Source: Papaver somniferum (Eukaryota > Streptophyta > Magnoliopsida > Ranunculales > Papaveraceae). Taken from it: DNA of 64,000 nucleotides. A program made the position numbers and the translations under genes. The notes under the pieces are model-generated. The model was not told the origin of the DNA, searched no databases, and saw only the letters and a list, made by a program, of their open reading frames with translations. This document shows, one piece after another, positions 56,001 through 64,000 of the stretch (positions are counted from its first letter, which is position 1; each line of letters starts with the position of its first letter). The stretch lies in contig NC_039359.1 in the NCBI RefSeq assembly GCF_003573695.1, forward strand, positions 189,122,813-189,186,812, written 5' to 3'.

Positions 56001-56520
56001 AATCAAACTATCGGGTATGGTTTATCTTACACTTTTGATATTAACATTGATCTATATTCTTATTCAAATGTTGATTGGGAAAGATATGTAGAAGACAGAA
56101 AAAGTACATCAGGGGGTTTCTACTATGTAGGACTAAATCTTGTAGCTTGTCATAGCAAGAAGCAAAATTCTCAATACCTGTCTACATGTGAGGCAGAATA
56201 TATTGTTGTTGGATCATGTTGTACTCAACTCCTATGGATGAAACAAATGCTAGCTGATTATGGAGTTGGTACTGGAATAATGAAGATTTTTTGTGATAAC
56301 TCTAGTGTGATTCGAATCACTGAGAATCCCGTTGAGCACTCAAGAACAAAGCACATTGACATAAGGTACCATTTTATTCTTGATCTCTATGAAAATGGTA
56401 TCATAAGTATGGAATTTCTGCCTTCCGAACAATAATTGGCTGATATTCTTACCCAACCAATAGACACTGCTACGTTTCAACACTTGCGGCAGTCTATTGG
56501 TGTTGTTTTGGTTCATTAAA
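53043..56520 (+). pseudogene. Copia Pol polyprotein (AP-INT-RT-RH), gag mostly deleted, broken
   Basis: The first frame begins MDEHIQINYGLVVEIAI, probably the tail of Gag or a linker; the main Gag region is missing, since only ~150 bases separate it from the primer site. Protease WFLDSGCSRHMTG lies near 53462. The integrase zinc motif is LWHEHFGHINY ... CGACQKGK, with core MDLFGP, then MVYFYTRFTW where most copia elements have VDDYSR, so the second catalytic Asp is lost. QANGVAEIKN keeps the Glu. RT: VGTKWIFKNK, FQMDIKSVFLNG, IYVDDII. RNase H: DWERYVEDRKSTSGG, SCEAEY-like STCEAEY, EHSRTKHIDIRYHF. Stops lie at 53613-53615 and 54210-54212, with further breaks near 54865, 55533, 55620 and 55877 and a stop at 56433. 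The protein set would mature the particle and copy and integrate its cDNA; this copy cannot. Confidence 0.95.
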
Positions 56521-57369
56521 ACATCTCTATAACTCTTGCCCCTATGCTTATCTTTATCTTTTGGGAAATTGAGTTTGAAACTCCAGTAGGTTTACTCCAG
56601 TTCAGTTTCTGAAGAGTTGTTTTTGTCTTGTTAGTGTCATTTTTGTTCCAAAAATCCTTCTTTCCTTTTGAAATTAAGGTCGCTCTTGTTGTTCTTTCGG
56701 GAATGACATCTAATGGGGGAGAGTTCTTTTGAACTTGTGCTTAATGGTCATATCTTGAGGGGTGTGCGGCTGTAGAATTTTAGAGGGGTTATCTTGTATC
56801 TTTAAACTCCTTGATGAATGCATTTAGCTTTGGCTTTATGATTGCATCTAAATTAGTTGGTATGTATTTTTTTTCCTTTTGTCATGAAATGTCTCTCTCG
56901 GAAATTTCATTATGATCCCGTTCTTGTACCTTTGCCAATTTTATTGACAATAAGGGGGAGAATTAATATGTGGTTCACACTACAAATACATATGGTTTTC
57001 GGACCATTGTGTAAGGGGGAGTGGTTTCCATGTGAGATGGAGTATTGACTAAGGGGGAGTGATACATATCACCATAGTATTATTATTGAAGTTGTGATAC
57101 AATTGAACTCTGACGCTGTGTAATAATACTATGACACTGTATAAAAATGATCGAGAACTATGTTTTCTCATTGTTATAGCTACGGATCCTCAACAGCGGT
57201 GATGCTAAATTTACAACCTTTGGGATCATTGGAGTACTTGGAAGTGACGAAGATTTTGAGGAATGGTGAAGATTAGACATGTGGAATAGGAGCTACTAAA
57301 GTTTCTTTATCTTTTTTGTATTCCATATGTATTGATAGTTTTGTCACTAAAATTGACAAAGGGGGAGAT
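56521..57369 (+). other. Copia 3' non-coding region with five purine tracts
   Basis: TGGGGGAGAG near 56714 and AAGGGGGAG at 56952, 57013, 57051 and 57359. The last directly abuts the 3' LTR and is the presumed functional polypurine tract. The others are the extra tracts known from Sireviruses. There is no ORF of note. Confidence 0.85.
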
Positions 57370-59825
57370 TGTTAGAGCATTTCTCGGTCGAACTCGCATG
57401 CGTTGCTATCTCAAGCATGTTTGTCAATGTTAGTGATCAAAACTATAAGTCTTGATTTCTAATCTATTATATCTAAGTCTCAGACTAGGGTAGAAAGTGT
57501 AGTTGATCTAGAGGAATTCATGGTGATTCATCATACAAGTAGAAGAACTACTCAAGGAACTGGTGGAACTTCTTGACAAAACGGTATGTGAAGAATTGAA
57601 CTTATTTATCACTCAAAAGTCTATCTACTCTATCTCCTACTCTTTGAGACTAGAAGTCGTATGCTATATATATAGACTTGGATTATACATATTTGGTATT
57701 TCGAGCCGAGTATACCTCTCCTATCTATATCTCGAAATATGTGTTGGTAAGCTTTCCACTTCTATCAAGTTTATCTTTACCTAGTGACGAAAGTCATGAT
57801 ATGTTTCAATCATCTTGAAAATTGCATTGACGAGAAATGGTGTAACAACTATATAACTTCCTCTAAGAATGTTTGAAATTGAAATGAGAGTTTAGATTAC
57901 ATAACCAATGGTGGACATAAGCATTGTTGTGGAAACACATTTATGTATAAGTCCAATTCCTTGAACCAAAGTTTGGGAACTTTGTTGATCAAGAGAACCG
58001 GAAGAATGGCGTGAGCCAAGTCTGCGAACTGCCAAAGTTCTCAAACTCGAGAATTTCTGCTGGAGTTGACAAACTACTTGCATGAATCTAAGTCCGCGAA
58101 CCCAGTCCACGAACCGGCGAAATTCTCATACCCGAGAATTTCTGTTGGAGTTTGTAAACTCTGCCCGGTAACTTATGTCCGTGAACCTAGTCTGCGAACT
58201 TGAGAAGGTTATATATCTGAAGATGATTTCTGAACTTCAACTTAAAAAGACTAAGGAATGCAGTTTTCAAACCGTGGCTATAAAAGTTCATAAACCGATT
58301 AAAGTGAATCAAATCATCTTTGCTTCAATTGTGTCTTGTGTAGTACATAAGATTTTCTTGCAATTAAACAACTCTCTAACTAGATAATTTGAAGTCATTT
58401 GAACTAGTTATGGTGAAGAAGAACATGGTTGATATGAAATGCTCATATGGCTAACCATTTGGTTAACTATTGTTGAACCAACAAGTGCATACGTTTGGGT
58501 ACGTTTAAAAAACCTAGAAGCGTGCATTGTCAAGTGTGTGTAACAAGCTAAGTTTTCGATCTAACGGTTGAGAAAATCAGCTTGAATCTAAATCAGGTTT
58601 TCATCTCACAGTGAATATTGAATGCTTTGTTACTAAGCTAACATTGATCGCAAACCCTGATTTGAAAGATTATATAAAGGAGACATCTAGTATTGTACAA
58701 AACTAATCCCCACACCTTACGTGTGATACTAGTTTGCGTGCTAGAGTCGATTCTCCTTTAACCTTTAGTTTTCTTCTTCTAAAACCAGGTTAACGACTTA
58801 AAGACTTCATTGGGATTGTGAATCCAGACCGATAATACTTTTATCGTAGTTGTGTGATCTGATCTTGCATCTTCTATCGTACGAGTACAATCATATTGAT
58901 TGGCTTAAGATTGATATCTCCGATAGGCAAGATATAAAAAGTAATCACAAACATCTTCGTCTCATTGTTTGTGATTCCACAACATCTTGTTTCGCTACCA
59001 TACGTTTATGATTGTTGTGAGGTGATTGATAACTCTAGGCTGTTCTTCGGGAATATAAGACCAGATTATCAATTGGTTCCTGTTCACCTTGATTATTATC
59101 AAAATACAGAACAAAACCTTTAGGGTTTATCTGTGGAAGACAGATTGATCCTTTGATAGACTTGTATGTGTGAGACAGATTCGTTTATTATCAAAGTCTG
59201 CGATTTTGGGTCGTAGCAACTCTTAGTTGTGGGTGAGATCAGCTAAGTGAATCAAGTGCGCAGTATCCTGCTGGGATCAAAGGCATAGGAGCATAACTGT
59301 ATCTTGGATCAGTGGGAGACTGATTTAGGTTCGACTACAGTCCAGTCCGAAGTTAGCTTGGAGTAATTCTAGTGTCTGTAGCGGCTTAGTACAATGTGTG
59401 TTCAATATGGACTAGGTCCCGGGGTGTTTCTGCATTTGCGGTTTCCTCGTTAACAAAATTTCTGGTGTCTGTGTTATTTCAATTTCCGCATTATATTGTT
59501 TTATATTTATAATTGAAATAATACAGGTTGTGCGTTAGATTATAAATTAGAGTAATCCAACCTTTGGTTTTTGATTGTCATTGATTGATCCTTGGATATT
59601 GGTCTTTGGTACCATCCAAGTTATTCCTTGTGTTTGATTAAAGACTCGCTGATTTTTATTAGCTCGAGTAAATCAAAACAAGAGAGAGATATTAACTCCT
59701 TTATATACTTTAAGCTAGATTGAGTCTGACTGTCTAGTTGATTCTCTAGCAAAGTATATTGGAGTTAGTCCATACAGATTGCTAATCGAAATATTGGGTG
59801 GTGTTGTTAGACCCCCGCTTTTTCA
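57370..59825 (+). mobile_element. 3' LTR of the Sirevirus-type copia element (2456 bp)
   Basis: Starts TGTTAGAGCATTTCTCGGTC and ends GCTTTTTCA. It closely matches the 5' LTR with scattered substitutions and small indels, for example a missing dinucleotide near 57876, so the insertion is not very recent. Confidence 0.95.
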
Positions 59826-60994
59826 TCACACAACCCTAAAATAGTAGAAGAAATATTGATTGGTTAATTTAATTGATCATTTTAAATAACCCCTCAATAT
59901 GCTTAGATAATAAAAATAATAAAGATAATCAACAATAAAATAAAAGTTGGAATAAACGTGGTTAAAGAAAATAATGCTTCATGGTTCAGGAATTTGAAAT
60001 CATCCCTTATCAATTAGAATTTTAGCTAGACATAACTATGGAGTTTTCAATATTTAAATAAAAGAGAAACACTTAGTGTAAAATTTGCAAACCAAATGAA
60101 AGTCGGAAACTTCTCTCTAAATCGTCTTCTATTCTCTCTTTCTCTCTATTTTTCTCCTCCCAAAAACTGAATAGTAAAAGAATGTGTGTCGAAGAATGAA
60201 TTTTTCTTTGATATTTATAGCATCCATAACCATCTCCATTTACCTCATGGTCCAATAAACAAATGCCACGTTATTTCTTATTTATCCGATTGTTTGCCAA
60301 ATTCAGAACGTTTCTGCATGAGAGAATAAGTGCATCCGTCATCGCATGAGAGAATAAGTGTATCACATGAGAAAATATCCCTTTTTTGTTGTTTTTGCAT
60401 GAAAGGTTACTCCATGGACTCCACTTAAGTTTTGCATGCGCCAAACACTTCTCTTGCTCATTGTGTCTTGGCATGGTCCCACCTTGTTTCAAGTGTAAAA
60501 GAAATCAGTAGATTCCATTTACATTTTGTTTTTTGATTAATTAAGGTGGTGCCACTTCATTTTTGTCCCAATGTTCGATAAATAACCAGAACAAATTTGG
60601 TTCCACGAGTAGCATATGAGTCTGTCAATAATACTTTCATGTAATATGACCATTTTTCCCTTTGTCCTTCCAAATTCTGGTTTTGCTCATAGCTTCTTCA
60701 TACGAATTCAAAATGACTCCGTTCTTTCGCTGTTGATTTTGTATTTTCACCATCTTCAACGTGATAGCAAGAACTCCCGGGTTTGAACGAGTTTCTCTTA
60801 GTATTTGGTTCTTTCTCCACTTGTAGCTTGCTTCTTTTATTGCACAATTAAGTGCAAATTCACTTCTTTTTTGGACAATTCTCCTAATGAAACACAAATA
60901 AGAGAAAACAACGTAATATACAACAATTTTCAAGAATAGATGCAATTACAAACATGGAATTGACGCTAAAATCATGTGAATTATGCACTTATCA

Positions 60995-60999
60995 ATCTG
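60995..60999. repeat. Target duplication ATCTG, right
   Basis: Identical to 49861-49865. Confidence 0.9.
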
Positions 61000-61745
61000 T
61001 CCACCGTCATCAACCTCCATATCCTGCTGCTACTCAAAGAATTCCTCTTCTGAAGGGTTACACCTCTCCAATGTTCACACTGTACAACGGAACGGGGAAC
61101 GCTCGAGAACATGTTTCTCGATTCTTGGAAGCGCTAGGAGAACATGAACACAATCATGTCGTCCGTTTGAAGGAGTTCTCAAAGTCTCTGAAAGGCCGAG
61201 CATATACTTGGTACAACAACATTGCACCAGGTAGCATCACTGGCTGGGGAAAAATGGTTAACGTCTTCTACCGGAAATACTTCTTCGTCTCAGAGCATAT
61301 CACTCTCTATGATTTAGGAAGAATGTCTCAGAAGAACAATGAACATTCGAACGATTATGTGAAGTGGTTCATATTCCAAGCTTTGTATTGTCATGACCCG
61401 AATGTCACTGAACAACAACTGGTGGACTTGTGTACCGACGGAATTATCCGGTCTACAGAGCCTTGCTGGAAACCTCTGGTTCCAAACTTTCTCAGAAGTC
61501 CATGAAGCAGCCAAGCGATCAGCAATTACTTCTCCGGCCTTACTGGAAAGAACCAGAGCTACAAAAGTCGAGGAACCGCGAGAAGCTTGAGGAAGTGTCA
61601 GACGCCTAATAAAAAAACAGTACAGTCTCCAGCTTTCAACAAACATTGTTGCTGAAAAGAATGAAAGGAAAGCCGAGACACAACATCAGAGCGCTTCTCC
61701 AAAATCCCAGGCTCCTCTGAAGGCGCAAAGAAAAGATAACCAATC
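60998..61745 (+). pseudogene. Gypsy Gag, Retrotrans_gag domain and C-terminus
   Basis: PYPAATQRIPLLKGYTSPMF, then GTGNAREHVSRFLEALGEHE, RLKEFSKSLKGRAYTWYNNI and GWGKMVNVFYRKYFF are the standard plant gypsy capsid block. The frame runs to 61505. Continuation in another frame (EVHEAAKRSAITSPALLERT) gives the basic C-terminus up to about 61745. With 49369-49865 it is the same gag, separated by the solo LTR. Stops and shifts are present (about 49743, 49790-49860 and 61503). No zinc knuckle or pol follows, since another element's LTR begins at 61764. Confidence 0.85.
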
Positions 61746-61763
61746 CTGAAATTCACAAACCTC

Positions 61764-62854
61764 TGATGTGATTTTTGAAGTTGTTGTAGTAATAAGGATT
61801 CGAACTCTAAGACTCGTGAAGATTAAATTTAAAGATTTAATGAAAATAATAAACAAAGGCGAGAGTTACTGGGACTAGGATTCCACCGAATTCATATCAT
61901 AAGGCTCAATTATTTATTCTCAACAATTATCACTTAATAAATAAAATAACATGGACTCTTATTTTTGCCAAAGTAGATTCTCAAAATATTAGTTATTAAT
62001 TGTAAGCATGAGACATCAAACATCTAAGCAAGCATGACCCATCAAATCATAATTCTATTTTAGTTAGTGCAAAAGTCAAATAGAAAAATAAAATAAATTT
62101 ACGCATGTATGAAATTCGGATTCCTCCGTCGCCCAGTGTAGGGGTCTAGCTCATCATGTTGTATACACTCTTAAAAGATTATTTTATTGCTCGAAAATTG
62201 TTTACAATTGTGAAAATAAAGAAAAATTAAACACAACTATTTTGCTCTTCCAAAACTCCCCCCTCTCCGGATGCCTGTTTGGTCCTATTAGCACCCTATT
62301 TATAAACAACAACCCACTACTCAAACATCTTTTCAAAATATTCTTCCATAACTCCACCAGATCTTCTCTTTAATGAAAGATATCTCAGGAATAATTTCTT
62401 TCTCCATTTATCACACATATTCCTCTATTTGCTAGAATAAAATCCTGGGGATATTATCTTTTTTTATTTATAAATAAAACCACAGATTTTATTTCTCCTT
62501 TTCAATAAAAACAAACTCATCAATATATTATCTCTTTTAACTTCAAGATATGAAAACTTCTTGTATAATAGGAAAGAAGATATCTTTTCCTTAAATCTTT
62601 GAGATCTCCCATAAATTATGTGAATCTGTTTCAAATGAAGAAGAAGAGTGCGCCTCTATCCATTTGTTGGGTGCCCGTATCTGAAATGATGGGTGCCTTT
62701 ATCAGTTCCTCTGGTTGCCTTTAACACTTTTTCGAGCTATTTTTCCAAAAGAGCTCATTTCCTTGAAAAGACTTAAAACAAGATTATTAGTGATTAAATT
62801 AGTCATAGCGAATGTAGTTATGGGTGAAAATGCGTCACACTTGCGTGCTCATCA
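61764..62854 (-). mobile_element. Gypsy 3' LTR (minus strand)
   Basis: The complement starts TGATGAGCACGCAAGTGTGA (from 62854), directly after a polypurine tract. The left end is TG at 61764 or 61767. It contains CTCTCCGGATGCC and AT-rich leader-like sequence, no ORF. The rest of the element lies to the right and beyond the window. Confidence 0.75.
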
Positions 62855-62872
62855 AATTCCCCCACACTTACA
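62855..62872 (-). other. Polypurine tract
   Basis: The complement reads TGTAAGTGTGGGGGAATT, directly upstream of the LTR start TGATGAGCAC. Confidence 0.8.
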
Positions 62873-62903
62873 TTTTTCTAGTCCTCGAGCAAAACAGAAA
62901 ATT

Positions 62904-63195
62904 GACCCGCTACACAGCTGGTCATATAATAAGATAGAGAGAAAGAGACCCGCTACATAGCTGGTCATATATTTTTTTATATATTTATTTAGACCCGCTA
63001 CGCAACTGGTCATACAATGCAAGAAAAAATAAAAGACCCGCTACACAGCTGGTCATAACCCTAACAATCAAATTATTATTATTATTATTTTCATTTTATA
63101 TTTTTTCATTTTTTTTTTCATTTTTTTTCAGACCCGCTACACAGCTGGTCATAACATGCAAGAAAAAGGAACAGACCCGCTACACAGCTGGTCAT
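62904..63195. repeat. Six copies of a 22-bp motif, GACCCGCTACACAGCTGGTC + AT
   Basis: Copies start at 62904, 62947, 62992, 63035, 63131 and 63174, with 0-4 changes. Each is flanked by GACC...GGTC complementary ends. Spacers vary (21-74 bases) and are A/T-rich. They lie in the 3' non-coding part of the minus-strand gypsy element. Confidence 0.92.
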
Positions 63196-63260
63196 GATTT
63201 GCAAGGAATTTCCTGGAAAAAAATAAAGTAAAAAGTTAACCTTTCCCCCGCACTTAAACA

Positions 63261-63887
63261 TTACATTGTCCTCAATGTAATTGAGTCATCCAACGCAAAT
63301 ATTGAGATGGGAAATGTAAAAAGTAAACCAAAATAAAAATAAAATAAAATAAATATACCTACTGGAATGTAAAGAAATGGATCCCCAAAAATTAACAGCC
63401 TGAAAATTTGGGGATCAACCCAAAATACAGTACTTACAAACGACAGCTTCACAATTATGCTATGAAAAACTGGTGACATTGAAACTGTTTGAAATAGAGG
63501 ATTACCCCCAAACCAAGTTTTTACTTCACATGGAAGTGAGTATAGAACAAAGTATGGGGATACTATTGGGACTGGGAAAATATCAATTGGTTCATGCACG
63601 ATATCAGGAATAGGCAAGTCCTTTGGGTACTTAGATGCAAAGTAATCCAACAACACTTTAGAAGCACGCAATTCTAACCCTAAATTAGGCAACTTTTGGA
63701 AGTTTAGGGGTCTATAAACAACCTCTAAGTTGGGTGAATTATCTTGTGAGATGGATTCATTTATGGAATTAGGAAAATCATCCACATAATCATCCACAGG
63801 GTCATCTATATGTTTTATTTGGAACAGAGAGTCACTACAAGATTCATCCTCATCAACATTTAATCTTTGACATTCAAGAACTCTCAA
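63261..63887 (-). CDS. Gypsy element 3'-side ORF, related to 40497-40880
   Basis: An open frame of 208 codons. The N-terminal half is acidic and Ser-rich. The core KLPNLGLELRASKVLLDYFA, then SKYPKDLPIPDI and PYFVLYSLPCE are clearly related to the ORF end at 40497-40880 (LELWDSKVLTDYFASKYPPL, FYVLYPLPS). The C-terminus is hydrophobic (IFGDPFLYIPVGIFILFYFY), a possible membrane anchor. It lies just upstream of a GGAGGACAATGTAATG...GTGCGGGGGAAAGG purine stretch, where Tat/Athila elements may have an env-like gene. I cannot assign a function; a fragment of a larger protein broken at the right is possible, since the frame opens near the window end. Confidence 0.55.
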   Translation of the reverse strand: MRVLECQRLNVDEDESCSDSLFQIKHIDDPVDDYVDDFPNSINESISQDNSPNLEVVYRPLNFQKLPNLGLELRASKVLLDYFASKYPKDLPIPDIVHEPIDIFPVPIVSPYFVLYSLPCEVKTWFGGNPLFQTVSMSPVFHSIIVKLSFVSTVFWVDPQIFRLLIFGDPFLYIPVGIFILFYFYFGLLFTFPISIFALDDSITLRTM

Positions 63888-64000
63888 TCTTTGCTCTAAA
63901 CTAGGCGGTGTGTGTTTGTAATACTTTTCATATATTGTTCAAGGTGATTCTTCACTTACCTCATCTGGAGCAGAAACTCCATACCGTTTCCTACGCTTAT

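Larger units (their letters stand above)
50442..59825 (+). mobile_element. Sirevirus-type Ty1/copia retrotransposon
   Basis: Two ~2.45-kb LTRs, an initiator-Met primer site, a copia-order pol (protease, integrase, RT, RNase H) and several AAGGGGGAG tracts before the 3' LTR. The last feature is characteristic of Sireviruses (SIRE/Maximus). Flanking duplication GCACA (50437-50441) versus TCACA (59826-59830), one difference. The gag region is largely missing. It sits inside the solo gypsy LTR. Confidence 0.95.
49866..60994 (-). mobile_element. Solo gypsy LTR, split by the copia element
   Basis: The left part 49866-50441 begins TGGTGCTCGTCG. The right part (about 59831-60994) ends ...GCACTTATCA. 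Both are in the same family as the LTR at 41760. No internal sequence or second copy exists between them apart from the copia insert. The perfect 5-bp ATCTG duplication outside both ends proves a single integration followed by LTR-LTR recombination. Confidence 0.92.

Noticed and set aside
60637..60945. 102-codon minus-strand ORF
   Set aside because: Within the solo LTR, low-complexity Lys/Asn-rich, no domain; chance frame.
62904..63195. CRISPR-like spacing of 22-bp repeats
   Set aside because: Spacers are very uneven and A/T-rich, there is no cas gene, and the sequence is plant retroelement DNA.

Overview
This 64 kb window is nuclear DNA of a flowering plant, and almost all of it is layered transposable elements. 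I see no intact host gene, rRNA, tRNA or CRISPR array. The evidence is GT-AG introns, a LINE with plant-type ORF1, EN, RT and RNase H domains, Ty1/copia (Sirevirus-type) and Ty3/gypsy (Tat/Athila-type) LTR elements, MULE-like DNA transposons with 9-bp target duplications, and a very large Helitron. The species cannot be fixed from the sequence. The repeats remind me of poppy-family DNA, but that is only an impression.

Layout. 1-7.4 kb: an antisense copia LTR end (1-423), a second related LTR-like piece (from 967), a degenerate short-repeat tract (1.57-2.05 kb), a gag remnant with a primer site on the minus strand (3.9-4.5 kb), and a TIR element (about 4.79-6.23 kb). 7.4-12.93 kb: a nearly full-length but broken LINE ending in poly(A). 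13.78-15.59 and 17.08-18.35 kb: two MULE-like elements with TIRs and 9-bp target duplications. 15.85-18.9 kb also holds CCA-rich and GTTACACAT-rich repeats.

About 20.3-43.26 kb: a minus-strand, apparently non-autonomous gypsy element (LTR 41760-43257, tRNA-Asp-type primer site, one Y/Q-rich ORF). A Helitron of about 19 kb, ending at 40236, appears to be inserted in it. The Helitron carries a Rep-helicase pseudogene with at least three small introns, at least four diverged extra copies of the helicase C-terminal region, one full-length and one partial RPA1-like single-strand-DNA-binding gene, and two unrecognised ORFs. A further LTR-like insert of about 1 kb sits in one helicase-like copy.

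43.26-61.75 kb: nested LTR elements. Copia LTR pieces flank a minus-strand LTR-like region with a ~220-bp tandem array (43.4-46.1 kb). A plus-strand gypsy element follows (LTR-like 46.16-49.31 kb, primer site, gag). Its gag is split by a solo gypsy LTR with a perfect ATCTG duplication (49866-60994), and that solo LTR is itself split by a Sirevirus-type copia element (50442-59825) with 2.45-kb LTRs. 61.76-64 kb: the 3' LTR, polypurine tract and 3' internal part of another minus-strand gypsy element that runs off the window.

Nearly every coding region is broken by stops or frameshifts, so the window records successive insertion and decay. The Helitron cargo is the most unusual part: it encodes the expected rolling-circle initiator and helicase, single-strand-binding proteins, and repeated helicase tails.
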